This document shows positions 19,766-27,992 of a stretch of DNA of 64,000 nucleotides, one piece after another. The notes under the pieces are model-generated. The model was not told the DNA's origin. It saw nothing but the letters and a program-made list of their open reading frames with translations, and ran no database searches. The stretch lies in contig VXNJ01000010.1 of the NCBI GenBank assembly GCA_009840625.1, positions 1 to 64,000 on the forward strand, in the 5' to 3' direction. Position 1 is the first letter of the stretch. The number at the start of each line of letters is the position of its first letter. Origin of the DNA: Chloroflexota bacterium (GTDB lineage Bacteria > Chloroflexota > UBA11872 > VXNJ01). Made by a program: the position numbers and the translations under genes.

Positions 19766-21001
19766 TCAAATGCCGGATTCGACCGGCCGATTCGCCACGT
19801 TGTTAACTCGCGCCAGCCCCGCCCGCATCCGGTACACGGCAACCGTGGCGGCCGCCAGCAGCACCGCGGTGATGAAGAACCCGGTGTTAGGCCAATCAGT
19901 CGTCGAGAAGAGCCCGACATAAAGCGAACCACCCACGATGCCGAAGGAGAACGACGCCGTCAGCAGGGCCATCGCGTTGGAAGTCTGGCCGCGCGGCGAA
20001 ATATCCCCGCCGAGGGCCACCATCATCGCCTGGAACGCGGTCTGGGCAAACCAGTTCAAGGATGAGATCAGCAGCAGCAGGTAGATGTTGTCGACCAGAG
20101 GGAAGCCTATGCAGAGGAAAACCGACGTTATCAGCAAAAAGTAAAGGACCCCGGTGCGTCCAAACAGGTCTGACATTCGTCCCACAACCAGCTGCGCGGC
20201 CCCACCGGCGATCGAGCCGGCAAATACGAGTACTCCTACGTATTCGAGCCCGCCGCCGACCTCATACAGCCGAGGTCCGGCCATAAGCGTGAACAGCGCG
20301 TAGGCGGCGGCGTGGGCCGACCGGACATAGGTCATTCGTCGAAGATTGGGATCGCGGAACCCCGCCAGAAAACTTCCGCCATGCGCGGTAGCCGCCTGCC
20401 CCAGGTTCGGAAGGAATTTCAGCGCCACCACGAATGCCATGCCCACCATGGATCCGGCGATCACCGCGAACCGGATGAATCCTCCGTCGCCGGTTGCGAA
20501 CCCCAAGGCAAGTCCGAACAATCCGATCCCAACGACCACGACGAAAGACGCCGTACCGGATACCAGGCCTCGATGTTGGGCCGGGGCAACTTCGACCACG
20601 TAGTTCTGGAAGCCGGTCCAGTGCATCGCCAGTCCCAGGCCGGCCAATAGCCCCAGTGGGATTCCGAGGGTGAAGTTTTGGGTTACTCCTAAGAAAACCG
20701 TGTACGACGCCAGGATTCCGATCCCGGCAGAGTAGGTGATCTTCGAACCCCAACGGTTCACGACCTTCAGCGATAGCGCACCGCCAACAGTGAATGACCC
20801 GGTGTGAATCGCAATCATGATCAAGGCCGCCGACCAGATACCGACGTTGAATTCCTTGGCGGCAAAGCTCGAGAGGAAAGACAACACCGTCATCCAGGTG
20901 CCGGTGGCCAGAAAAGCCACCAGCAGCAACGGTGCGATCGTCCTGGGCCTGAGTCCGGCGATCGAACCGAACCGGGGGACCCTCGTCATGCGGTGCTGCA
21001 T
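19766..21001 (-). CDS. MFS transporter (second of a tandem pair)
   Basis: A 411-residue, 12-helix MFS permease, paralogous to its downstream neighbour. Shared landmarks are VNRWGSKITYSAGIG in the first half, MHWTGFQNYVVEVAP, and GRMSDLFGRTGVLYFL in the second half. The start may be the ATG at 21001 or the one at 20989 (MTRVPRFG). With the following MFS, nucleoside phosphorylase and methyltransferase genes it forms a close-packed minus-strand run. Two adjacent MFS genes could be independent exporters or a heteromeric pair; nothing in the sequence decides this. Confidence 0.9.
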   Translation of the reverse strand: MQHRMTRVPRFGSIAGLRPRTIAPLLLVAFLATGTWMTVLSFLSSFAAKEFNVGIWSAALIMIAIHTGSFTVGGALSLKVVNRWGSKITYSAGIGILASYTVFLGVTQNFTLGIPLGLLAGLGLAMHWTGFQNYVVEVAPAQHRGLVSGTASFVVVVGIGLFGLALGFATGDGGFIRFAVIAGSMVGMAFVVALKFLPNLGQAATAHGGSFLAGFRDPNLRRMTYVRSAHAAAYALFTLMAGPRLYEVGGGLEYVGVLVFAGSIAGGAAQLVVGRMSDLFGRTGVLYFLLITSVFLCIGFPLVDNIYLLLLISSLNWFAQTAFQAMMVALGGDISPRGQTSNAMALLTASFSFGIVGGSLYVGLFSTTDWPNTGFFITAVLLAAATVAVYRMRAGLARVNNVANRPVESGI

Positions 21002-21325
21002 CCGTGTATCAGGTCGCGGACCCGGTGCGAGAAAAGAGCAGTCACTGGTCCGCCGAGGCCGATTTCACGAACCGAAACGCTCGCTCGCGCTTTCCCAATC
21101 GGCCCGGTAACGGATTCATCCGACTTTGGATGCGGCAATTGGCGAAAAATGTCCAGGGAAGGCTCCAGGATATCCAGCGGGTGTGCTGCACGCGGCCGGA
21201 TCGTTTCGAACCAGCGGGCCCGCGGGTCGGGGTTGCCATTTAGTTTGCGGGTGCGGGCAAGAATCTGGCAGTCAAAACCGCGGTCGCTGGACCCAGGGCG
21301 GCGGGGGATGTAGTTGAGGTGCAAG
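21002..21325. other. Divergent intergenic region
   Basis: About 320 bp between the divergent MFS gene and the aminotransferase pseudogene. Open frames on both strands cross the region, but none has a recognisable domain and the longest overlaps both neighbours. I call no gene; both promoters should lie here. Confidence 0.4.
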
Positions 21326-22661
21326 ATGCCGAGCGCGACCGAGTCATTGACGCCACGCAACCAATGGTCGATCGAGACCAATACTGCGGGCGAGCGCTCG
21401 CTCCTCAAGCGCGACATGGCGTTTTCGATTCAAGGAAACAGCAACGCCCCGTGCGTAATGTCGGTGCGCCGCGCCGAAGGCATCTGGCTTGAAGACTCCG
21501 ATGGCAGGCGGGTCGCAGACCTATACGGCAACAACGCGCACCACATCGGGTACCGGCATCCGGTACTGGTCGCAGCACTGCACCGGCAATTGGACCAACT
21601 CACCCTGGCGCCCAGGGGATTGACTTCAGAAACGTCTATCGAGCTTGGCGAAACGCTTGCCCGAATGTGGGGAGATCCAAACGCCAAGGTGGGCCTGACG
21701 CCGAGTGGTGGCGATGCCAATGACGCAGCCATTTGCGTCGCCAAAGCGGCCACCAATCGGTACAAAACCATTTCCTTCTACGACTCATTCCATGGGCGCA
21801 ACGCCGGAGCTCTGAGCGTTGGCGGCGGCTACAACGATCGCCGGATGCTCGGCCCGGTTGCCGGGCACGCTCAAGGTCCCTCCGCCCTGGCGCCACGGTG
21901 ACGAGCATCTAGGACTTGACGAAGAGGATTACGCCCGTCATTCGCTTAATGCAATGCGCACGGTCTTCGAATACGAACGCGATATTGCTGCAGTCGTTGC
22001 CGAAACCATTCGCAACTACGCCCATGTTCCGCCCGATTGGTTTTGGGGTGAAGTACGAGCGTTATGCGATGAGTACGGCACATTGATGGTCATGGATGAA
22101 ATTGCCACCGGCCTGGGCAAGACCGGACAACTTTTCAATCACGAACGATTTGGATTCCGTCCCGACGTGACAACCGTGGGTAAAGCGCTGGGCGGGGCTG
22201 CGATGCCGGTTGCTGGCATGATCATCAACCCGGATCTGGACCTCCCGCAAGAATCTGACATCGGTTACGTGACGCACGAGAAAAACGCAATGTCCGCGCG
22301 GGCGGCATTAACGACGCTCCAAATCATGGAGACAGCGGCTCTTGCCGATCGATCCAAGTCGCTGGGCCAGATTGCCCGAGTTCGGCTCGACGAGGTTGCT
22401 AGCAGACACGCCAGCGTCCGTGAGGTTCGCTCCGCCGGCCTTATGCTCACGCTCGACTTCAGAAACCCGTCGTTTACCAGGGGTCAGGCGGAGGCATTTG
22501 CAGAAGCTACATTCAGGGCTTGCGTGGAAGGCGGTGTCCTGCCGGTGTTTCCGCATGCGGGGTCGATCACGTTTTCGATGCCTTTGGTAATCAGCGAGGA
22601 AGACTTATCAGACTCGATAGAGGTAATCGATAAATCCTTGGCGGTCGCAGAAACGCACTAG
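21326..22661 (+). pseudogene. Frameshifted PbfA-like class III aminotransferase-fold PLP enzyme
   Basis: Two overlapping frames together encode one PLP enzyme of aminotransferase class III. The first frame (to 21856) carries DLYGNNAHHIGYRHP, PSGGDANDAA and FYDSFHGRNAGALSVGG. The second, from about 21858, carries LPGTLKVPPPW, AAVVAETIRN, MVMDEIATGLGKTG, the PLP-lysine motif TTVGKALGG and YVTHEKNAMSARAAL. The order and wording match (R)-1-hydroxy-2-aminoethylphosphonate ammonia-lyase (PbfA)-type proteins. The frames join at GP followed by LPG near 21857, where one extra base or two missing bases break the gene. It could be a true pseudogene or an assembly indel. The likely start is the ATG at 21326, with a TTG 12 bases upstream. 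It is followed by phytanoyl-CoA dioxygenase genes, which may act on related substrates. Confidence 0.8.
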
Positions 22662-22780
22662 GTTCACCAGCTACTCCATTCTTTGTGCGCCAAATCCGGG
22701 AAATCGTCGTTTGCGATGGCGGATACCTGAATTCAACGCTCGCCAAGTGATTTGAAGCTTTGCTCAACGACTAATCCACT

Positions 22781-22885
22781 CTTCTTGGCTGGTGCGCCAA
22801 ATCGAGCAGAAGTCCGTCCAGGCACACTAGATTTCGCCCTCCGTCATCGCCCGGTTGAGTTCGACCCTGCGCTATTTGATTCACG
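22781..22885 (+). pseudogene. 3' remnant of a third phytanoyl-CoA dioxygenase copy
   Basis: About 105 bp here closely match the 3' end of the first intact dioxygenase gene, at an offset of 864-865 bp. Shared blocks include the stretch around GGTGCGCCAAATCGAGCAG, the CCAGGCACACT block and GCTATTTGATTCACG. It holds an in-frame stop and indels. It is followed, as in the intact unit, by the conserved leader of the next gene. It is best read as the stump of an upstream tandem copy whose body has been lost. Confidence 0.75.
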
Positions 22886-22912
22886 GAAAAACCGGTTGCC
22901 ATGTCGCTGCCC

Positions 22913-22996
22913 AACCTAGCCGGAAATTGCAATACTTGGGCTAGGTGGACGTGGCCGCCGCGCGGCAGACGCGCGACTTGAAGGCGGAGGGCGGAT
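22913..22996 (+). promoter_or_regulatory. Duplicated leader of dioxygenase gene 1 with inverted repeat
   Basis: This 84-bp leader recurs before the second dioxygenase gene with about nine substitutions and no indels. It holds an inverted repeat CCTAGCC (22915-22921) and GGCTAGG (22939-22945) around a 17-base loop that is identical in both copies, and ends in a GGAGG ribosome-binding site before a GTG start. It may be an operator or a 5'-UTR hairpin. Confidence 0.55.
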
Positions 22997-23755
22997 GTGG
23001 ATACGAAGACAGCGTTGGCCGAACTGGGCGTCAACGATGAATCGTTGTCGGAGGAAGAGAAAAGGGAGCTCGACGAGCGGGGCTACCTGATTCTTGAGGA
23101 CATGGTCGGCGGCGAGCAACTTGCTGCCATGCGGCAGCGATTTGATCGGTTACTTGCGCTTGAGGATGGCAAAGGCAGGGAGGCCAAACCCGAGGCCGAT
23201 GTCGGGAGACTGGCCAATCTAGTCGACAAGGGTTCCGAATTTGCCCTCTGCTACTCTCACCCCAAGGTTCTCGCCGCGGTTTGGCACGTCGTCGGCGGCG
23301 AAATGCATTTGGGCTCCCTCAATGGGCGCTCGGCGCCACCGGGCCGAGGCAATCAGGCCCTGCACTGTGACAATCAGGTAACGGCGACGGTGGTGCAGAA
23401 CTACGGCTCCTGCAATTCGCTCTGGATGCTGGACGACTTCACTCCCGACAACGGTGCCACTCGTTTGGTGCCGGGAACCCACCATCTGCTGGCGCAACCG
23501 CGCGATCACATGGCCAATCCGGAGGCCGAGCACCCGGACCAGGAATTGGCCCTCGGCCGGGCCGGGTCGGTGATCATTTTTAACGGCATCACCTGGCACG
23601 GCGGCACCGTCAACCGAACCGGTCGGCCGCGTCGGGCCGTCCACTGTTTCTGGTTGGCGCGCCAGATCGAGCAGCAGACCGACCAGGCACACTGGCTTTC
23701 TTCGGCCACGATCGACGAATTTAGTCCGCCTCTTCGCTATTTGATTCACGTTTGA
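22997..23755 (+). CDS. Phytanoyl-CoA dioxygenase family protein, tandem copy 1
   Basis: An Fe(II)/2-oxoglutarate-dependent oxygenase of the PhyH family, 252 residues, expected to hydroxylate a small substrate in the cytoplasm. The iron triad is H123-C-D125 (ALHCDNQ) and H201 in TWHGGT, with R207 or R213 available to bind 2-oxoglutarate. LDDFTPDNGATRLVPGTH is the usual core. The GTG start at 22997 is supported by GGAGG six bases upstream. It is a tandem paralogue of the next gene, with a duplicated leader, and follows a PbfA-like pseudogene. PhyH-family enzymes include AEP hydroxylases such as PhnY*, which makes an aminophosphonate substrate conceivable, but the substrate is unknown. Confidence 0.92.
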   Translation: MDTKTALAELGVNDESLSEEEKRELDERGYLILEDMVGGEQLAAMRQRFDRLLALEDGKGREAKPEADVGRLANLVDKGSEFALCYSHPKVLAAVWHVVGGEMHLGSLNGRSAPPGRGNQALHCDNQVTATVVQNYGSCNSLWMLDDFTPDNGATRLVPGTHHLLAQPRDHMANPEAEHPDQELALGRAGSVIIFNGITWHGGTVNRTGRPRRAVHCFWLARQIEQQTDQAHWLSSATIDEFSPPLRYLIHV

Positions 23756-23776
23756 ATCGGCCGCCGACCGCCTTCC

Positions 23777-23860
23777 AACTTAGCCGGAAATTGCAATACT
23801 TGGGCTAGGTGGACGTGGCCTCCGCGCAACAGGCGCGCGACTTGAAGGTGGGGGGCAGAG
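23777..23860 (+). promoter_or_regulatory. Duplicated leader of dioxygenase gene 2 with inverted repeat
   Basis: Second copy of the 84-bp leader, lying exactly 864 bp from the first. The inverted repeat is CTTAGCC (23779-23785) and GGCTAGG (23803-23809), so one arm has changed by a single base, while the loop is identical. It ends in a G-rich ribosome-binding site before GTG at 23861. Confidence 0.55.
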
Positions 23861-24625
23861 GTGGATACGAATACAGCATTGGCCCAACTGGGTGTTACCG
23901 ACGAATCGTTGTCGGAGGATGAAAAAAAGGAGCTCGACGAGCGGGGCTACACGTACCTTGAAAAGGTATTGAGTCCATCGCAGCTCGAAGCGATCCGCGC
24001 CAGATTCGACGAGATCGAAGCAGCCGAGGGTGAGTTGGCGGGCGATGAGTATTACGAGGGGAAGGAAGCCAACATTGGGCGGCTGGCCAACCTGGTAGAC
24101 AAGGGCGACTGTTTCCGACCCTGCTACACCCATCCCCGCGTCCTGGCCGCGATGGCCTACATCATGAAGGATGAAATCCACTTCGACTCGCTCAACGGCC
24201 GCAATTGCCCACCGGGCCACGGCCTCCAGGCGCTCCACTGCGACGCCATGGGGACGCCTGACGACAAGGGCTATCGGGTATGCCAATCGCTGTGGATCCT
24301 TGACGATTTCACTCCCCAGAACGGCGCCACCCGCATCGTTCCCGGATCCCACAAGCTTGGCAAGCTACCCAAGGACGTAGTCGACGACCCGCTCGCCCCG
24401 CATCCGGCCGAGGAGTTGGTGTTGGCGCCGGCGGGGACAGTGGTGATCTTTAACGGCCACTGCTGGCACGGCGGAACGCAAAACCGGAGCAACGAGCAAC
24501 GCCGCGTGCTGCATGGCTGTTACGTGCGCCGCGATGCCAAGCAGCAGCAGGTCCAGGCCGATTGGCTCTCCCCGGGCACGATCGAAAGCCTCTCACCGGC
24601 GGCCCGCTACATCCTGCACGTTTGA
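23861..24625 (+). CDS. Phytanoyl-CoA dioxygenase family protein, tandem copy 2
   Basis: A 254-residue PhyH-family Fe(II)/2-oxoglutarate dioxygenase, clearly a tandem duplicate of the preceding gene. N termini are near identical (MDTNTALAQLGVTDESLSE against MDTKTALAELGVNDESLSE), as are the iron-site motifs: H126-C-D128 in ALHCDAM and H203 in CWHGGT, with R209 nearby. The middle (residues 35-75 and 130-140) has diverged and holds a few indels, so the two copies may differ in substrate. It uses GTG at 23861. The duplicated unit spans about 864 bp, leader included. It is the last gene of the run before a convergent sulfatase gene. Confidence 0.92.
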   Translation: MDTNTALAQLGVTDESLSEDEKKELDERGYTYLEKVLSPSQLEAIRARFDEIEAAEGELAGDEYYEGKEANIGRLANLVDKGDCFRPCYTHPRVLAAMAYIMKDEIHFDSLNGRNCPPGHGLQALHCDAMGTPDDKGYRVCQSLWILDDFTPQNGATRIVPGSHKLGKLPKDVVDDPLAPHPAEELVLAPAGTVVIFNGHCWHGGTQNRSNEQRRVLHGCYVRRDAKQQQVQADWLSPGTIESLSPAARYILHV

Positions 24626-24968
24626 ACTAATCGGCTGCGGCTTAACGGACACGCGAATGCGTGATCTGGCCGGAACCGATTGACGTCGATGGCCTACCAA
24701 TTAGCCTGCGAGCACGAAATCAATGGTGTGATCGTAGCTCGGTCGCCACTGCTCGGCTGGGGATCGCCCTAGCGCGCGGCCGGAGGCCTTAACGCTGCCG
24801 ATTTCTCTGGTCAGTGTCAGAGCGCGCAGAAGGCAGCGGCATATCGTGTCTTCGAGGTTCACTCGAAGATAACTTTGCTGAGTTTGGATTCGCAGCAGAC
24901 CTCCTTGCGCGGCACCTCCCCAATTCAAAAATCGTTCGCTTGCCGCATCAACTCGGAGGAACGACAGC
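24626..24968. other. Convergent intergenic region
   Basis: About 343 bp between convergent genes. A 75-codon minus-strand frame (24701-24928) lacks any family resemblance or ribosome-binding site and is not called. I see no clear terminator or repeat. Confidence 0.5.
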
Positions 24969-26414
24969 CTAGACCGAAGCCAGTTTGCGGTGCCGCCGAT
25001 CGTATGTCGAAGCCAGCTTGACTAGCAGGGCCTTTCGCATTCGACCCAGCGCGGCGGAATGGGCCGGGTCGCCGGCCAGGTTGACATGCTCGCCAGGGTC
25101 AGCCTTGCGATCGTAGAGGATCTCGTTACCCTCGCCGTCAATCCAGTACTTGTTCTGCTCGTCAATGAGTGTGAGCACCGACCATCCGCTCAGCGTATAG
25201 CGGGTGGCTTTGGGAACTTCGTGGACGACCTCCTCGATGCCGGGATCGAAGTATTCCATCAGCACACAGTCCTTGCCAGGTCCGTCGCCACCGACAAGTT
25301 GCCCCCAGAGCGAGCTCCCGTCGACCGGCTTCGGGATAGGCAGCGAGAGGGCCTCAAGCAGAGTCGGCACCAGATCTACGCCTTCGAAGAAACCCTCGAA
25401 CGTTCGCCCACCGGGCAGGCCACCCGGCCAACGCCAGGCCATCGGCACCTTCATGAAGGAATCGTAGTGGGCCTGGTGCTTGCCCAGGGTGTAGTTGTCG
25501 CCACAGGCGTCGCCGTGATCTGAGAAGTAGACCACGATGGTGTTGTCGAGTTGACCGGAGCGCCGCAAATGCTCGATCACCCGTCCGCAATGGTGATCGA
25601 TCATGGTGCAGGAAGCGTAGTAGTAACGCCGATATTGGGTTACCTCTTCGTCTGTGTCCGGAAGCAGGCTCTCGGCGAGATAGCGCACCATTTCAGGCTT
25701 GTCGTCCAGTTCGCCGGGCACCACGTCGGGTGGCGGCACGCCGGAGGCCGGATAGCGATCTACATATTCGGCCGGCGGATTGCAAGGCGCGTGCGGAAGA
25801 TAAAACCCGGCGACGGCAAACCACGGCGTGTCGCCAGCGGCGTCGATGAACCCAATGGTTTGATCGGCCACCCAGGCGGTATATGAGAGTTCCTCGGGAG
25901 CCTCGAAATCCCAATAGTGTTTGCTGCGATCGCCGGTTATCGGGTGCGGTATGCCGACCTTGTCTTCCATGCCCGGGGCGACCTGACGAATCCAGCGGAT
26001 GTAGTCGTCAGGGAAGCAGCCCGGCTCGTCGGCGTTTACGTGTACGTCGAAGCCGAAACCGGGATGCGGGCGGTCAAAATCGCGCGTGCCAAGCGGCACG
26101 AAATGCAGCTTGCCCAGGTTGCCGGTCCGATAGCCGGCATCGGAGAGGATCTGGGCAACCGTCAGCTCGTCCTCTGAGAGTGCGATGCCGTTGGAAGTGA
26201 CGCCGTGATTGCGGGGGTAGCGACCGGTCAGCAGGGTGGCGCGCGACGGCGCGCAGACCGGATTGTTCACGTAACAGCCGGTCAGGTTGACCCCTTCGGC
26301 TGCTAGGCGATCGATGGCCGGCGTCTGCACGTAGCCGTCGGAATTTACGCCCAGGCAATCGAAGCGCTGCTGGTCTGACGTGAGGAACAGGACGTTGGGG
26401 CGGCGTTCGGCCAT
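24969..26414 (-). CDS. Sulfatase (formylglycine type S1), copy A
   Basis: An arylsulfatase-family hydrolase of about 481 residues that cleaves sulfate esters. The N terminus PNVLFLTSDQQRFD holds the metal-binding Asp, and NNPVCAPSRATLLTGRYP holds the C-x-P-S-R formylglycine motif (Cys54), so a maturase is needed elsewhere. VYFSDHGDACGDN is the second metal motif. The start at 26414 is chosen because GGAGG lies seven bases upstream and the protein then begins at the conserved strand; an in-frame ATG at 26459 lacks a ribosome-binding site. No signal peptide is seen, so it is probably cytoplasmic. It is one of three sulfatases in the window. The specific substrate is unknown; choline- or phosphonate-type relatives of this superfamily are alternatives. 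Confidence 0.9.
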   Translation of the reverse strand: MAERRPNVLFLTSDQQRFDCLGVNSDGYVQTPAIDRLAAEGVNLTGCYVNNPVCAPSRATLLTGRYPRNHGVTSNGIALSEDELTVAQILSDAGYRTGNLGKLHFVPLGTRDFDRPHPGFGFDVHVNADEPGCFPDDYIRWIRQVAPGMEDKVGIPHPITGDRSKHYWDFEAPEELSYTAWVADQTIGFIDAAGDTPWFAVAGFYLPHAPCNPPAEYVDRYPASGVPPPDVVPGELDDKPEMVRYLAESLLPDTDEEVTQYRRYYYASCTMIDHHCGRVIEHLRRSGQLDNTIVVYFSDHGDACGDNYTLGKHQAHYDSFMKVPMAWRWPGGLPGGRTFEGFFEGVDLVPTLLEALSLPIPKPVDGSSLWGQLVGGDGPGKDCVLMEYFDPGIEEVVHEVPKATRYTLSGWSVLTLIDEQNKYWIDGEGNEILYDRKADPGEHVNLAGDPAHSAALGRMRKALLVKLASTYDRRHRKLASV

Positions 26415-26916
26415 TGCGGCACCTCCGCGTTTCCGGGCAATCGGCGTTCGTTTGGCCATTATTGGAAATTCATTTGCCGGGCAGCCGGCAGACGCCGCAA
26501 TTGACCGGGCTCGGCAGCCGTTTCTGTCGCTTCCCAGGCCAAATTTGCGCCTGCACTTACATCTACAACGACTGAGGATTGATCGGCCCGGGCTAAGTCG
26601 ATCCGTTGGGTCGTAGATGCAGTTCCCAGACGCCCGGGCACTGGGTTAGTAGGACTTCCGAGCGGATGCCGGAGTTGGCAATCAGGGATTTGCCGTCGAA
26701 ATCGGCTTGGTTGAACCTGCGCCACCTACACCACTCCGGGGATAATGAACGCTCATGGCATGCCCGTAGATAAACCAATACGGGTGACCAGTGAACCCCT
26801 TAGATTTCGCTTCTGGGAAAGTTGCGTGACTGGCACCGGACCCAAGTGCTTGCCAATGGATCGATTGAATCGAACTATGGATTCGCGATGATGTCCGAAT
26901 TGAGACTTCGGGATGG
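26415..26916. other. Divergent intergenic region
   Basis: About 500 bp between the divergent sulfatase and ABC permease genes. Several minus-strand frames of 60-120 codons overlap one another without a recognisable domain, so no gene is called. It should contain promoters for both flanking units. Confidence 0.45.
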
Positions 26917-27978
26917 GTGCAAATGGTAGCTGAAGTTTCGCGCTTAACTCTGTGGGAGTGGCGCAAACTCCGGCGCCGCTGGATGCCGTGGATCCTTCTT
27001 GCAGTCATCCTTGTGCTCATGCAGGCAGCGCAATGGTTCACTTACGCCGCCTATCACAACGAGTCCTTGCAGCAGTTCACTGCCGGCGGATCACAGACCT
27101 TTTCGATTACCGAGGAGGTCGACGGTGAATCCGTCAGGATCGAGGCCACGTGCGTAAGTCTTGAGAACGAAGGCCTCCCTCAGGGAATAGAGCAACTCCC
27201 TGAGGAGCGGCAGGCCGAGTTTCTGGCCGAATTGACGCAATGGCAGGCCGAGAACTGCGCCAACACCCTGCCGACAGACGAGTTGCGCGGTGCGTTCACT
27301 ATCCCGCGGTCAATCTCCGGGGCCATTTCAGGGACGGTCGGACTGGCACCAATCCTTCTGATCATCCTCGCGGCCTCGCACATCGGCTCCGAATATGGAT
27401 GGGGCACGCTGCGCCCGGCTCTAACCCGCGGCGCTGGCCGCTGGCAGTTCCTGGCATCGAAGCTGGTGCTCCTGTTGCTGCTGTCAATCGCCGCAACTGC
27501 AGTCATTGCCGTCGCTACCGCTGCCGCCAGCCTGATCGCGGGAATAATCCCGCCCGAAGAAACCGGGACGTTGGCCGAACCGGGTGAGTGGTCCGATGTC
27601 TTTATCACCTGGGGCAAGGCAATCTACGCGTTTGCCCCCTACATCGGACTCAGCGTCTGCCTGGCCGTTCTTACACAGTCCGCCTCCGCGGGCATCGCGA
27701 TTGCGCTCGGTTACTACGTGATCGAACTCATAGCGGCCCCGATCCTAAACGTGACGTCCTGGGGGCAGCGGATCGCCGACTTCCTGCTAGGCAACAACGT
27801 CAATGAATGGATTGAATCCGGGGCCGTGACCGTGGAGATCAATGGGGCAAGTTCAGCTGCAAATCAACCCGAAACCCTACAGGCGTTCTTGGTGATATTG
27901 GCTTATACGGTGATCTTCTGCGTCGCGGCATTCTGGGTTTTTCTGCGCCGGGACATCGCCGGCGCCAAGGGCGAATAG
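26917..27978 (+). CDS. ABC-2 type transporter permease
   Basis: A membrane subunit of 353 residues, or 351 if the ATG at 26923 is used instead of the GTG at 26917. One helix follows a basic N terminus (WEWRKLRRRWMPWILLAVIL), then comes a periplasmic domain of about 110 residues, then five or so helices from residue 145 (TVGLAPILLIILAASHIGSEYGWGT onward). The SEYGWGTLRPALTRG loop is the cytoplasmic coupling region of ABC-2/NatB-like exporters. It ends 14 bp before an ABC ATPase gene, so the pair makes an exporter. The substrate is unknown; drug, peptide or antibiotic export is typical. Confidence 0.88.
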   Translation: MQMVAEVSRLTLWEWRKLRRRWMPWILLAVILVLMQAAQWFTYAAYHNESLQQFTAGGSQTFSITEEVDGESVRIEATCVSLENEGLPQGIEQLPEERQAEFLAELTQWQAENCANTLPTDELRGAFTIPRSISGAISGTVGLAPILLIILAASHIGSEYGWGTLRPALTRGAGRWQFLASKLVLLLLLSIAATAVIAVATAAASLIAGIIPPEETGTLAEPGEWSDVFITWGKAIYAFAPYIGLSVCLAVLTQSASAGIAIALGYYVIELIAAPILNVTSWGQRIADFLLGNNVNEWIESGAVTVEINGASSAANQPETLQAFLVILAYTVIFCVAAFWVFLRRDIAGAKGE

Positions 27979-27992
27979 GCAAGGGTTTCGAA

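Noticed and set aside
20986-21417. A 143-codon minus-strand frame between the MFS gene and the aminotransferase pseudogene
   Set aside because: It overlaps the starts of both neighbours, matches no family I know and has no ribosome-binding site.
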